NCBI GenBank assembly: GCA_963662395.1
Contig: OY759511.1
Span: 434,001 to 498,000 of the forward strand
DNA length: 64,000 nucleotides
Direction of reading: 5' to 3'
DNA from: JAPOXR01 sp963662395
GTDB lineage: Bacteria > Pseudomonadota > Alphaproteobacteria > Rhodobacterales > Rhodobacteraceae
The position numbers were made by a program, and so were the translations under genes. Under the pieces are notes generated by a model. The model did no database searches and was not told the DNA's origin. It saw nothing but the letters and a program-made list of their open reading frames with translations. This document shows, in pieces, positions 53,398 through 63,331 of the stretch; the first letter of the stretch is position 1, and every line of letters begins with the position of its first letter.

Positions 53398-54416
53398 GTG
53401 AAAGAGACAGCATATCACTATCCGGCACCACACTGGCCATCGGGCGAAGGGGATTGGATCAAGTCGCTACTTCTATTCCTTGACGAGGTGGCGGTCCCGT
53501 TGCCGGACTGCATGAGAGGACGGCATCGAGAAACGGGCCCGTCGCTCGCAGGGCCGTTGGAAGAGCAGGGACTGTTTCGAATTCTGGAGCCGAAGGAATG
53601 GATTGACGCGGAAGTGGCCGAGAAGCTCGCCGAAGTCGTTGCGGACTTGCTCGCCGGAGGAGTCTTCGATCAACTGCCGGACGAACGCCGCTTCGCGGAG
53701 CTTTCCCAATCCCGGATAGGCCATGGAGCGAACCTGGAACTTGCGGAGTTCCTGACGGACGAGCTTCGACAGCGAGGACTGGCCCGGCCGGCCGAGGATG
53801 GGATATCGATCCCTCTGCATCCGGTAGTGCGCACGACGATTCTGGTGATCCTTGGTCAACTGGCGCAGGGTGCGGGGGCACGGAGGAGAATGATCCTGCA
53901 TCCGGAAACCAACTGGCCGACGGCGACGAGTGACCTGATCGAGACGCTGTCGAGAGAGTCGATGCCGTCATGTGAAGGCGTGGTGAAGCTAGATTCGGAA
54001 CCGGTGACGTTGGACTTGTCGTCGATTCCGCTCTCGAGGATGTGCTTGGGCTGCGCGAGGAACACCGGGACGCTCACAAGGCGTACATGCGAAGTCTCCG
54101 CGGCTTCATGGTTGAACTGGAAATGATCAGCGACCCTCTGGAGCGGGAGGTGGAGCTGTTGAGGCGGCGGCAGGAGATCACGGACCCAGCGCACGATAAC
54201 CGACGGTCGATCAGCCGACCTGTCGGCAAGAGTCTGGCGTCGTGGTCGCCGGGATTGACGGGAAGTGTCTGGTTCGCAGCGACCGGTGACGTGTTGGGCG
54301 CGGCTGTCGGGACGCTCGGCGTGGGCACCGGCCTCATGCCATCGGCCAAGGAGACGGCAGGGGCGTATTCGTATCTGTTCGCGGTGACCGGTGCGTTCGG
54401 GCAGTCGAGGGAGTGA
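53398..54416 (+). pseudogene. unrecognised accessory gene with one frameshift near 54035
   Basis: GTG 53398 starts VKETAYHYPAPHWPSGEGDW, followed by IKSLLLFLDEVAVPLPDCM. The frame runs to LDLSSIPL near 54030 and then continues, one base out of step, as EDVLGLREEHRDAHKAYM, LRGFMVELEMISDPLEREV and a hydrophobic glycine-rich C-terminus (FAATGDVLGAAVGTLGVG) to 54416. Restored length is about 339 residues. The N-terminal pattern (a planted YYP/W start and a long helix with IKxLLLFLD) recalls DUF6236-like proteins found in defence islands, but I am not sure. Composition differs from core genes, consistent with transfer. Confidence 0.55.
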
Positions 54417-54683
54417 TGATGCTTTGGTCGATTCCCGCGCATATTGCAGATGTCCGGATTGGCGCGATCAGGCCGGGTATCTGCCTACCCGATTCGGCAA
54501 GGCTTGGGCCAGCCTACAGGCGATCCAAGCCTCTCCGACTTGTCGGAACCGTCACCAAGTTCATGGCTGGCCAGGCGTCTGAGCGGGACTTTCGGCGACA
54601 TGAACGGCTTTCCGTTGCAGCGAATCTTCTTGCGATACGATTACGGAAGTCCAGGATTTTCTGATGCACCTTAGGTCGATTTC

Positions 54684-56807
54684 ATGCCACAAAATACTGA
54701 AATAACAGCAAAAAACCTTGACGATAGAGGTCGGTATCGCCTTGGTATAGACGTGGGCGGCACATTCACGGATATCGCGCTTGAGCATCCTGGCGGGGTT
54801 TCCACCTGCAAGATACTCACCGACCATTCCCGGCCGGAGCAAACCATCCTCGCCGGCATCATGGCTGCAGCAGACCTTGCGGGTGCCGACCCTGGAGCGA
54901 TCCGGCAGGTCATTCACGGCACCACGCTGATCACCAATGCGCTGATCGAACGAACCGGGGCCAGGACGGCATTCATAACCACCGAGGGATTTCGAGACGT
55001 GATCGAGATGCGCTCCGAGAACCGTTTCGAGCAGTATGATCTCGATATCGAGTTGCCGCAACCGCTTGTCCATCGCCAGCACCGCTTCGTGGTCCCGGAG
55101 CGGACCGCCGCCGATGGCGAAATCCTGCTGCCACTGGCCGAACACGACATCAATCGCATGGTCGAAGCCATGCGCGACGGGCAATTCGAAGCGGTGGCAA
55201 TCGGTTTCCTGCATTCATATGCGAATGACTGCCACGAGGCCCGGATGGCGGCGGCGCTGCGCCGGGAGATCCCCGGGATGTCGATCTCGCTGTCTTCGGT
55301 GGTCTCGCCCCGGATGCGTGAACTTCCCCGCTTCAACACCGTGATCGCCAACGCCTATGTCCTCCCCCTCGTTGCGGGATATCTTCGACGACTGGTCGCC
55401 GGGTTGCTCGAGGCCGGCATCGCGGCCCCTCTCTACGTGATGCACTCCGGCGGCGGCCTGATCTCGAGCGAAACGGCAATGGAGCAACCGGTGCGACTCC
55501 TCGAATCCGGACCTGCCGGCGGCGCCACATTTGCCGCGGGAATTGCCAGGTCGCTGAAAGAGGACCAGGTACTCGGTCTCGACATGGGCGGGACAACTGC
55601 CAAGATCTGCCTGATCGAGGATGGCACGCCAAGAACCGCCGACACGTTCGAGATCGCCCGCAGTTACCGGTTCAAGAAAGGCTCCGGAATGCTGGTCTCC
55701 ACCCCGGCGGTCGAAATGGTGGAGATTGGCGCCGGTGGCGGGTCGATCGCCTCGATCGACGGTCTCGGGCGCATCCAGGTCGGCCCGCGCTCGGCCGGTT
55801 CGGAGCCAGGGCCGGCCTGCTACCGGCGAGGTGGCTCGGAGCCTACCGTCACCGATGCCAATCTGGTTCTGGGGCGGCTCGAGCAGGAACAGTTTGCCGG
55901 TGGAGCCATTCCGCTTGATCCGGCCGCCGCACGCCAGGCAATCGCCGATCATCTCGGGGCTCCCGGCGGGCTCGAGATCCCGGAGGCGGCGCTCGCGGTT
56001 GCAGAGATGGTCGATGAGAACATGGCAAATGCTGCCCGTGCGCATGCGGTGGAAATCGGCCGCGATCTGGAGGGCTCGACGATGATCGCCTTTGGTGGCG
56101 GCGGGCCAATGCACGCATGCCGGCTGTGCGAAAAACTCGGGATCAGCCGGGCGATCGTCCCGCCCATGGCCGGAGTTGGCTCGGCCGTCGGGTTCCTGCG
56201 GGCACCTTTTTCCTACGAGGCTTCCCGCGGCCTCTTCCAGACAATCGACGGGTTTGACCCGGGCGCCGTCAACGGGATTGTCGCTGCCATGGCCAGCGAG
56301 GCTGAAAGTTTCGTCAGGCAGGGCGCCGGCAATGCAGGGGTTTCGGCGAGGTTGACAGCCTTCATGCGCTACTCGGGTCAGGGATGGGAAATCCCGGTGC
56401 CGCTTCCGTACAAGAAATTCACGGTCGGGGACATTCCGACGATCATTGCATCCTTCGAATCGGAATACCGGGCGCTGTTCGGACGAACCATCGACGGCCT
56501 TGGCGTGGAGATGGCCAACTGGTCGCTGGAAATTGCCACCGCGACTCCACCGGCGGTGCATGTCGATCTGGCTCCGGGTGAGAAGGCAGCAACGATTTCA
56601 CGCAGGCGCCGGATCTTCGACGCAGCACGTCGCTGCCTGGTCGAGGCCGGGGAGGTGGAGCGATCATGCCTGGAAGCCGGCCGGCATGTTGACGGCCCGG
56701 CGATCATTGTCGAAAATGAAACCTCGACCATCGTCACATCGGCCTTTCGTGCAATCGGTCAGCCGGATGGATCAATTCTGCTGGTGCGCCGGGAGTTGGA
56801 AGGATGA
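54684..56807 (+). CDS. hyuA: hydantoinase/oxoprolinase subunit A
   Basis: A 707-residue ATP-dependent hydantoinase A protein. It has two actin-like phosphate motifs (RLGIDVGGTFTDIALEH near residue 20 and VLGLDMGGTTAKICLIE near 300), VIHGTTLITNALIERTGA and the C-terminal hydantoinase A region (GGGGPMHACRLCEKLG, PPMAGVGSAVGFLRAP). With HyuB it hydrolyses N-methylhydantoin, 5-oxoproline or similar cyclic amides at the cost of ATP. It overlaps hyuB by 4 bp. The substrate cannot be assigned from sequence. The ribosome site (AGGTCGA) before ATG 54684 is weak. Confidence 0.92.
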   Translation: MPQNTEITAKNLDDRGRYRLGIDVGGTFTDIALEHPGGVSTCKILTDHSRPEQTILAGIMAAADLAGADPGAIRQVIHGTTLITNALIERTGARTAFITTEGFRDVIEMRSENRFEQYDLDIELPQPLVHRQHRFVVPERTAADGEILLPLAEHDINRMVEAMRDGQFEAVAIGFLHSYANDCHEARMAAALRREIPGMSISLSSVVSPRMRELPRFNTVIANAYVLPLVAGYLRRLVAGLLEAGIAAPLYVMHSGGGLISSETAMEQPVRLLESGPAGGATFAAGIARSLKEDQVLGLDMGGTTAKICLIEDGTPRTADTFEIARSYRFKKGSGMLVSTPAVEMVEIGAGGGSIASIDGLGRIQVGPRSAGSEPGPACYRRGGSEPTVTDANLVLGRLEQEQFAGGAIPLDPAAARQAIADHLGAPGGLEIPEAALAVAEMVDENMANAARAHAVEIGRDLEGSTMIAFGGGGPMHACRLCEKLGISRAIVPPMAGVGSAVGFLRAPFSYEASRGLFQTIDGFDPGAVNGIVAAMASEAESFVRQGAGNAGVSARLTAFMRYSGQGWEIPVPLPYKKFTVGDIPTIIASFESEYRALFGRTIDGLGVEMANWSLEIATATPPAVHVDLAPGEKAATISRRRRIFDAARRCLVEAGEVERSCLEAGRHVDGPAIIVENETSTIVTSAFRAIGQPDGSILLVRRELEG

Positions 56808-58459
56808 GCCTGGCTGCAATTGACTACCAGATCATGTGGAGCCGCCTGGTTGCCGTGGTCGAGGAACAGGCTTCAACCCTCGTGCGTACCGCATTTTCGA
56901 CCAGCGTGCGCGAGGCCGGGGATTTGTCGGCCGGCCTTTTTGACCGCAAGTCACGCATGATTGCCCAGGCCGTGACCGGAACTCCGGGTCATGTGAACGC
57001 AATGGCCGAAAGCGTCGGGCATTTCGTGCAGGAGATCGGCACCGGCAACATGTGCGAGGGCGATGTCTACGTTACCAATGACCCCTGGATGGGAACCGGC
57101 CACCTCCATGACATCACGATGGTCACGCCGGTCTTCCGCCTCGGCCGGCATGTCGGCTTTTTTGCCGCAACCGCCCATGTTGTCGATATCGGCGGGCGCG
57201 GATTTGGTCCGGATGCAACCGAAATCTTCGAGGAAGGCCTGCAGATACCGATCATGCGGTTTGCCGATCGAGGCGTGGTCGACCGGATTCTCCTGAAAAT
57301 GATCCGTGCAAATGTTCGCACACCAGACCAGACCGTCGGCGACATGTACTCGCTTGCAGCCTGCAACGAGGTCGGAGCAGGGCGGTTGCAGTCAATGATG
57401 GACGAATTCTCGCTTGACGAATTGGACGGGCTTGCCGACTTCATTGTCGACACCAGCCGCCATGCCACCCGCAAGGCAATTTCCGCACTTCCGGACGGAA
57501 GTTGGCACCACGACATGCAGGTTGACGGTTACGGCCAACCCGTCCACATGAAAGTCCGTCTGGAAATTCGCGGTGACCGGCTTCGGGTCGATTTCGCCGG
57601 CACATCCGGAATGAACCCCCGCGGAGTCAACGTGCCGGAAGTCTACACCCGTGCCTATGCCTGCTTTGGGCTCAAGGTGGCAATTTCCCCCGGCATCCCC
57701 AACAATTCGGGCTCGCTCGAACCGTTCGACGTCACGGTGCCCGAGGGCTGCATCCTGGCAGCACGGCGTCCGGCCCCGGTTTCCGTGCGCCATGTGCTCG
57801 GCCATCTTGTTCCCGATGTGGTGCTGGGAGCGCTGGACAAGGCGGTGCCGGGCCTGGCGCCGGCCGAGGGTGCATCAGCACTCTGGAACATCCATGTCTC
57901 GGCCCGGCCGGCCGGCCGGCGTGACGACGGGCCGGATAGCGAGATTCTCATGTTCAATTCGGGTGGCACCGGTGCCAGGCCGGCATCGGATGGCCTGTCG
58001 GCCACCGCCTTTCCCTCCGGCGTCTCGACAATGAGCGTGGAGGCAACCGAACATGTTGGCTCCGTCATCGTCTGGCGCAAGGAGTTGCGCCCGGACTCGG
58101 GCGGCCCGGGAGAGTATCGCGGTGGCCTGGGCCAAATCATCGAAATCGAAGCGCGGCGGGGCTACGAGTTTCATTTCAACGCCATGTTCGACCGCGTCGA
58201 CTTTCCGGCACGCGGCCGCGGCGGTGGTTGCAATGGACGTCCGGGCCGCGTGGAGATGGCGAATGGGACACGGCTTGAGTCAAAGGGGCGCCAACTTGTC
58301 GGGGAAGGCGAGAGGCTGCGTCTTCTGCTACCCGGAGGGGGTGGCATCGGCGAGCCCGGCCAGCGTCAGCGGAAATCGGTCGAACGCGACCGTGTTGCCG
58401 GGTATATCTCGGAATCGGCGGCACGGGATGATTACGGGCAGGAGGATTGCGGATCATGA
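56804..58459 (+). CDS. hyuB: hydantoinase/oxoprolinase subunit B
   Basis: A 551-residue hydantoinase B partner of HyuA. Recognisable segments are MWSRLVAVVEEQASTLVRTAFS, GDVYVTNDPWMGTGHLHDIT, PGIPNNSGSLEPFDVTVPEG and EYRGGLGQIIEIE. Length and order fit the family. Start ATG 56804 lies inside the last codons of hyuA (ATGA overlap), so the subunits are co-translated. The last residues overlap the following SDR start by 4 bp. Confidence 0.93.
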   Translation: MSLAAIDYQIMWSRLVAVVEEQASTLVRTAFSTSVREAGDLSAGLFDRKSRMIAQAVTGTPGHVNAMAESVGHFVQEIGTGNMCEGDVYVTNDPWMGTGHLHDITMVTPVFRLGRHVGFFAATAHVVDIGGRGFGPDATEIFEEGLQIPIMRFADRGVVDRILLKMIRANVRTPDQTVGDMYSLAACNEVGAGRLQSMMDEFSLDELDGLADFIVDTSRHATRKAISALPDGSWHHDMQVDGYGQPVHMKVRLEIRGDRLRVDFAGTSGMNPRGVNVPEVYTRAYACFGLKVAISPGIPNNSGSLEPFDVTVPEGCILAARRPAPVSVRHVLGHLVPDVVLGALDKAVPGLAPAEGASALWNIHVSARPAGRRDDGPDSEILMFNSGGTGARPASDGLSATAFPSGVSTMSVEATEHVGSVIVWRKELRPDSGGPGEYRGGLGQIIEIEARRGYEFHFNAMFDRVDFPARGRGGGCNGRPGRVEMANGTRLESKGRQLVGEGERLRLLLPGGGGIGEPGQRQRKSVERDRVAGYISESAARDDYGQEDCGS

Positions 58460-59208
58460 GCGACAAACCGATCGCACTGATAACAGGCGGCGCCCAGGGA
58501 ATTGGGTTTGCCTGCGCCGAAGCACTGGCCGAGGATGGCCATTTCGTCGTGCTGGCCGACATCCGGGAAGATGCGGTTGCCAAATCTGCGGATCGGTTCG
58601 GCGATGCCGGGGCCGCCATGGTTGCGGATATGGGCAATCCACAAGCCATACTCGAGCTGTTTGACCGGATCGAGGTCGATTTCGGTCCGGTTGCAACCCT
58701 GGTCAACAATGCCGGCATCGCCCTGCCCGGCGAGTTCCTGAATTATGACCTGGCAGATTTCCAGAAGGTCATCAGCATCAACCTGACCGGCGTGTTTGTC
58801 GCCACGCAACGGGCGGCCCGCACCATGATCGAGAGGGAAATCAAGGGTGCCATCGTCAACATGTCATCGATCAACGCCCAGGTCGCCATCCCCGGTATTC
58901 CCGCCTATTGCGCCTCGAAAGGAGGGGTCATGCAATTGACCAAATCGTCGGCGCTGGCGCTGGCGCCGCATGATATTCGGGTCAATGCCGTCGGTCCGGG
59001 ATCGATTGATACCGCGATGTTCGCCGGAATTGTTGCCAATCCGGCCGCCTATGACACCGCGATGTCCCGCACGCCGCTCGGACGACCCGGAACACCGCGC
59101 GAGATCGGCGACGTCGTCGCGTTCCTGGCCTCGGCGAAGGCCAGCTACATCACCGGCGAGACCATCTACATCGATGGCGGAAGGCTGGGCCTCAACTATA
59201 CCTGCTGA
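58456..59208 (+). CDS. short-chain dehydrogenase/reductase
   Basis: A 250-residue classical SDR: NAD(P) motif ITGGAQGIGFACAEAL, NNAG in TLVNNAGIALPGE, the catalytic serine in NMSSINAQ and the YCASKGG Tyr-Lys pair, and FLASAKASYITGETIYIDGG at the C-terminus. ATG 58456 follows GGAGG at 58441-58445. It ends the hyuA-hyuB operon and may reduce or oxidise a product of the hydantoinase step, or make its substrate; which is not visible. Confidence 0.9.
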   Translation: MSDKPIALITGGAQGIGFACAEALAEDGHFVVLADIREDAVAKSADRFGDAGAAMVADMGNPQAILELFDRIEVDFGPVATLVNNAGIALPGEFLNYDLADFQKVISINLTGVFVATQRAARTMIEREIKGAIVNMSSINAQVAIPGIPAYCASKGGVMQLTKSSALALAPHDIRVNAVGPGSIDTAMFAGIVANPAAYDTAMSRTPLGRPGTPREIGDVVAFLASAKASYITGETIYIDGGRLGLNYTC

Positions 59209-59292
59209 GCCGCCCCGCGGGCATGTCGACTGCCGCTCCGCTGGCGAACCTGGCCCTGGCCATCCGACGGCGAGGCTGGCCTGCATACGGGG

Positions 59293-61158
59293 TCACGATG
59301 CAATTTCCTCGACCGCCAGCCACTCCGACTCGGCAGCGGCAAGCTGCCGGTTGAGCTCTGCAAGCTGCCGGTTGAGCGCGGAGATTCTTGCAACCGGCCC
59401 CTGGTAGAGTGCCGGGTCGGCAAGCTGTTCCTCGATCCTGGCCCGCTCCCGACCCAGCTGTTCGACGCGATGTTCGGCCGCTCGAACCTGTTTTCGGATT
59501 CGTGCCTTTCGTTGTCGCTCGCTTGCACCGTCGCGGCGGGACGCATTGTCTCCATCGGCCCGTCGGCGCCCTCGTGCACGCTTCCGGCCCGACTGACGCG
59601 CCCTCAGCACCGCAGACCGGTAGTCCTGGATATCGCCATCGAAGGCATGGCAACCACCGCCTTCCACGATCCAGAGATCGTCGGCGCAAAGCTCGACCAG
59701 GTGCATGTCGTGGGTAACCAGCACCACCGCTCCCCGAAAGGCATTGATGGCGTCGATCAGCGCCTGCCTGGATTCCATGTCGAGATGGTTGGTTGGCTCG
59801 TCGAGTAGCAGAACATGCGGCGCATCGCCCGTGATCCGGCAAAACAGCAATCTCGACAATTCGCCGCCGGACAGGCGGGATGTCGGGACATCGGCCAGGT
59901 CTCCGGATATCCCGAATTCGGCCAGCCGGGACCTCAACTCTCCATCGGCCAGGCCCGGCATGAGCGAGCCGAGTTCCTGCAGCGGCGTCCGACAAGGGTC
60001 GAGGGAATTGACGAGCTGCTGCGCGAAATACCCGATACGCAATCTTGGCGAGCGGGTTATGCTCCCTGACATGGTCTCGATTTCGCCAGCAAGCAAGCGA
60101 AGCAGGGTTGTCTTGCCGTTGCCGTTTTCGCCCAGGAGGGCAATCCGGTCATCCATGTCCAGCCGCAGATCAAGACTCCTCAGGACAGTGTTGCCGGGTT
60201 CATAGCCGGCGCTGGCATCATCCAGCGTGACCAGGGGAGGCGGAAGCTCACCGGGGTCGGGAAATCCGATTTTCACCGAGTATTCGGTTGGCAGGGGCGG
60301 CAGCTCGTCCAGCCGCGCCAGCGCTTTCAGCCGGGACTGGGCTTGCCGGGCCTTGGTTGCCTTGTATCGAAACCTGTCCACGAATGACTGCATGTGCTTT
60401 CGTTGATCATGCTGCTTGCGGATTTCCGCCGCCCTGGTTTCGACCCGCTTCCGGCGTTCGACCTCGAAGCGGTCATAATTGCCGCGATAGGTGACCAGCT
60501 TTCGTGAGTCGAAATGGATGATGCTGTCGACAACCGCATTCAGGAAGTTTCGATCATGGCTGACCAGCAGGATTGCTCCCTGATGGGTCACCAGGTGATT
60601 CTCGAGCCAGATACGGGACTCCAGGTCCAAATGGTTGCTGGGCTCGTCGAGCAGAAGCAGGTCCGGCTTGAGGAACAGTGTCGTGGCCAAGGCGACACGC
60701 ATTCGCCAACCGCCGGAAAACGAGTCCAGCGGGCGGAGCTGGGCCTGCTCGTCGAAACCGAGCCCGGCCAGGATGGCGGCGGCACGGGCCGGTGCGCCTT
60801 GCGCATCAATATCGGCCAGGCGAAGCTGGATCTCGGCAATGCGGTCCGGAGACGTTGCATTGACGGCCTCGGCAAGAAGCTGCGATCGTTCGACATCGGC
60901 GGCAAGCACGAATTCCCGCGGTGACAATTGTCCGCCGGGCGAGTGCTGTGCCACCTTTCCGACCCGCAGATTCCTGCCCAGCTCGACGGAGCCATCATCA
61001 GGCTCGATTTCCCCGGCGATCAACCGGAGCAAGGTGGATTTGCCGATGCCGTTCCTGCCGACGACCCCCACCCTGCCCTGCCCTGACACCGCTGCCGATG
61101 CCTGGTCCAGGAGCATGCGCTCACCAATCCGGAATGTCAGCCCCCTGATCTGCAACAT
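59293..61158 (-). CDS. ABC-F family ATPase (Uup/YheS-like)
   Basis: A 621-residue soluble protein with two ABC domains and no membrane segment. First domain: GVVGRNGIGKSTLL, SGGWRMRVALA, LLLLDEPSNHLDLES. Second: ALLGENGNGKTTLL, SGGELSRLLFC, VLLLDEPTNHLDMES. The linker carries the charged ABC-F P-site tRNA-interaction region (RAAEIRKQHDQRKHMQSFVD). The tail is an Arg-rich coiled coil (RARGRRRADGD... EHRVEQL). ABC-F proteins act on ribosomes in translation stalling or antibiotic protection. AGGAGGT precedes ATG 61158. Upstream residues in the frame are not protein-like. Confidence 0.9.
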   Translation of the reverse strand: MLQIRGLTFRIGERMLLDQASAAVSGQGRVGVVGRNGIGKSTLLRLIAGEIEPDDGSVELGRNLRVGKVAQHSPGGQLSPREFVLAADVERSQLLAEAVNATSPDRIAEIQLRLADIDAQGAPARAAAILAGLGFDEQAQLRPLDSFSGGWRMRVALATTLFLKPDLLLLDEPSNHLDLESRIWLENHLVTHQGAILLVSHDRNFLNAVVDSIIHFDSRKLVTYRGNYDRFEVERRKRVETRAAEIRKQHDQRKHMQSFVDRFRYKATKARQAQSRLKALARLDELPPLPTEYSVKIGFPDPGELPPPLVTLDDASAGYEPGNTVLRSLDLRLDMDDRIALLGENGNGKTTLLRLLAGEIETMSGSITRSPRLRIGYFAQQLVNSLDPCRTPLQELGSLMPGLADGELRSRLAEFGISGDLADVPTSRLSGGELSRLLFCRITGDAPHVLLLDEPTNHLDMESRQALIDAINAFRGAVVLVTHDMHLVELCADDLWIVEGGGCHAFDGDIQDYRSAVLRARQSGRKRARGRRRADGDNASRRDGASERQRKARIRKQVRAAEHRVEQLGRERARIEEQLADPALYQGPVARISALNRQLAELNRQLAAAESEWLAVEEIAS

Positions 61159-61515
61159 TGAACCCGGAGACCTCCTGAAGGACCGGCAATACCTGCAGCC
61201 GGGAGGCGGTCCTGCCTTCCACGCGCCGCCTGGCATGTCGTCCTGCATGGTATCAGGATGTTTGCCAGCCATTTCAACCTGCTTTTGCCATCGCCCGGAC
61301 ACAGGATGGAGTCACCCTACCCCATGACAGGGCTGCAATGGAAAGGCTGCCGGCTCCGATTGTTCACATGTCCCGGATTTCAGGGTATCCCCGGACCGTG
61401 GCGGGCATCCTGCCATTTCCAGCCCCTCCTCGAGGAGGGGCCCGACCAGTTCGGGCGGCGCATCGGGTCCTTCCGGGCCGGCCGCCAAAACCGGCATACA
61501 GTTCGGAGGAGAGTG

Positions 61516-62298
61516 ATGGATTCGACGGCAGATTTCTTCTGGCATCTCAGATCTGGAGGCCCGGCACCCGAGGGAATTCCGGACCAGCTGGTGCCGGCGA
61601 CGATGGCAGACGCCTATCGCTCCCAGGCTGTTCTTGTCGATCGAATGCTCTGCACCACCACCGGGTGCAAGCCGGTCGGCTACAAGATCGCCTGCACCAG
61701 CAAGGTGGCCCGGGACCTGTTCAATGCCAACGGGCCTGTTTACGGAAGGCTGCTGTCCTGCCGTTCCTGGCCGGACGGCACCACTCTCGAGGCATCGGAA
61801 TTCCCGATGGTCTCCGTGGAGCCCGAATTTGCCTTTCGGATGGCTGAAACCGTCCCGGGGAATTCGGGCGAATGGACCGGCGATTCCATCACCCGGTTTG
61901 TCGGCCACATGATCCCCTCCCTCGAGATTGTCGGGCGGCGCCTTGCTGCCTGGTCTGCCTATTGTGCCGAGTCGCTGGCCGCCGACAACGCCGTGCACAT
62001 GGGTTGGGTCCATGGCGAGGAGACCGAACACTGGCACGCAGCGGATCTGAACTGCCACCCCGTTACCCTGTCGGTCAATGGCAGGACGCAGCTGTCCGGA
62101 AGTGGTGCAAACGTGATGGGCAGCCCCCTGAACGCCCTGGCGTGGCTGGCAAATGAACTGCCGAGACATGGCCACCAGCTGCAGGAAGGTGACATGGTGA
62201 CGACCGGCGTCTGCACGGATGTCCATGCTGCCGGCCCTGGAGAATCGCTGCTGGCTGATTTCGGAGATCTCGGTGCGGTGAGCCTCGCATTTGCCTGA
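61516..62298 (+). CDS. 2-keto-4-pentenoate hydratase-like protein
   Basis: A 260-residue MhpD/FAH-family protein: YKIACTSKVARDLFNANGPVYG, VEPEFAFRMAE with metal-binding Glu residues, IPSLEIVGRRLA and the C-terminal GDMVTTGVCTDVHAAGPGESL. Members hydrate 2-hydroxypenta-2,4-dienoate in aromatic degradation or act as decarboxylase partners. CGGAGGAGA at 61505-61512 supports ATG 61516. There are no meta-cleavage genes in the window, so its pathway is unknown. It converges with the phosphotransferase gene across a hairpin. Confidence 0.85.
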   Translation: MDSTADFFWHLRSGGPAPEGIPDQLVPATMADAYRSQAVLVDRMLCTTTGCKPVGYKIACTSKVARDLFNANGPVYGRLLSCRSWPDGTTLEASEFPMVSVEPEFAFRMAETVPGNSGEWTGDSITRFVGHMIPSLEIVGRRLAAWSAYCAESLAADNAVHMGWVHGEETEHWHAADLNCHPVTLSVNGRTQLSGSGANVMGSPLNALAWLANELPRHGHQLQEGDMVTTGVCTDVHAAGPGESLLADFGDLGAVSLAFA

Positions 62299-62299
62299 C

Positions 62300-62333
62300 A
62301 GGCCCGCTGCCGACTGCCCTGTCTGGCGGGCCT
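62300..62333. terminator. hairpin between convergent genes
   Basis: AGGCCCGC (62300-62307) pairs perfectly with GCGGGCCT (62326-62333) in the 34-bp gap between two convergent stops. It has no T-run, but the position suits a bidirectional transcript end. Confidence 0.4.
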
Positions 62334-63331
62334 CACTCCAGGATTTCCACGGCCCGCCGGGCCAGCTGGGGAACAAGGCCCCGGTATTCGAGAGCCAGTT
62401 CGGGATTTGCCGCATTCCCGTCCAGCGCCCGACGCCCGACGCCCTCGAGAATGGCTGCCAGGCGAAAGAACGCGAATACCAGATAGAATTCCCATCTCCG
62501 GGGCCGGGCGATCTGCCGACGGCGGCAATAATCGTCGATATAGCTGTCATCATCGGGCAGGCCCAGCCGATCACGCGCAATTCCGCCCAGCCCCCGCAGC
62601 GCACCGTCGTGGGGCATCTGCCATTGCATGCACTGGTAGGCCAGATCGGCAAGGGGATGACCGAGCGTCGACAACTCCCAGTCCAGGACAGCAATCAATT
62701 CGCCGGACCCGCGTCTGAATACGAGATTGTCCAGGCGGAAATCCCCGTGCACCAGCGCCTCCTCGCCATCATCGGCAACCATGTTGTCCTCGAGCCAGGC
62801 CATCAGCTGCTCCATGTCCGGAGCGATTTCGGTGCATGATGCAAGATACTGCCTCTTCCACCGGTCGGTCTGACGCTCAAAATAGTTTCCCGGCTTGCCG
62901 AAATCGGCCAGCCCCACCGCTTTCGGCACCACACGGTGGATCATGGCCAGTGCCCGGTTCATTTCATCATAGGTCTTCCCCCTTGCCGATGCCGACATGC
63001 CCGGCAGACAGGGGTCGAAATGGATGTCACCATCGACGAATTCCATGACATAGAATGCCCGGCCATTCGGCGAGTCGGCATCACCCACCATCACGACCGG
63101 CACCGGAACCGGAACCTCGGTGGCCGAAAGGCACTGCATCACCCGGTACTCACGCTCGACCAGGTGGGCGGATTTCAGCAGCTTCCCCGGTGGCTTCGTG
63201 CGCAGCACCAGCTTGCGCCCCCGACACTGCAGCAGGTAGGTCGGATTGGACTGCCCCCTGCCGATCCGCCTCATTCCGGTCACGGGCTCACCAAGCAGGT
63301 TCTGCAGGAATGAACGCATGTCTTCCATCAT
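62333..63331 (-). CDS. phosphotransferase family protein (APH-like, acyl-CoA dehydrogenase partner)
   Basis: A 332-residue kinase-fold protein. It has an N-lobe glycine loop (MRRIGRGQSNPTYLL) with lysine in KLVLRTK, the catalytic loop VHGDFRLDNLVF, and the metal Asp in VLDWELSTLGHPLADLAY. This is the pattern of the APH-like domain that in animals is fused to acyl-CoA dehydrogenase (ACAD10/11). In bacteria it is a separate neighbour of such a dehydrogenase, here encoded divergently at 63792. It presumably phosphorylates a 4-hydroxyacyl-CoA for the dehydrogenase. Start at 63331 or 63328. Confidence 0.88.
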   Translation of the reverse strand: MMEDMRSFLQNLLGEPVTGMRRIGRGQSNPTYLLQCRGRKLVLRTKPPGKLLKSAHLVEREYRVMQCLSATEVPVPVPVVMVGDADSPNGRAFYVMEFVDGDIHFDPCLPGMSASARGKTYDEMNRALAMIHRVVPKAVGLADFGKPGNYFERQTDRWKRQYLASCTEIAPDMEQLMAWLEDNMVADDGEEALVHGDFRLDNLVFRRGSGELIAVLDWELSTLGHPLADLAYQCMQWQMPHDGALRGLGGIARDRLGLPDDDSYIDDYCRRRQIARPRRWEFYLVFAFFRLAAILEGVGRRALDGNAANPELALEYRGLVPQLARRAVEILE

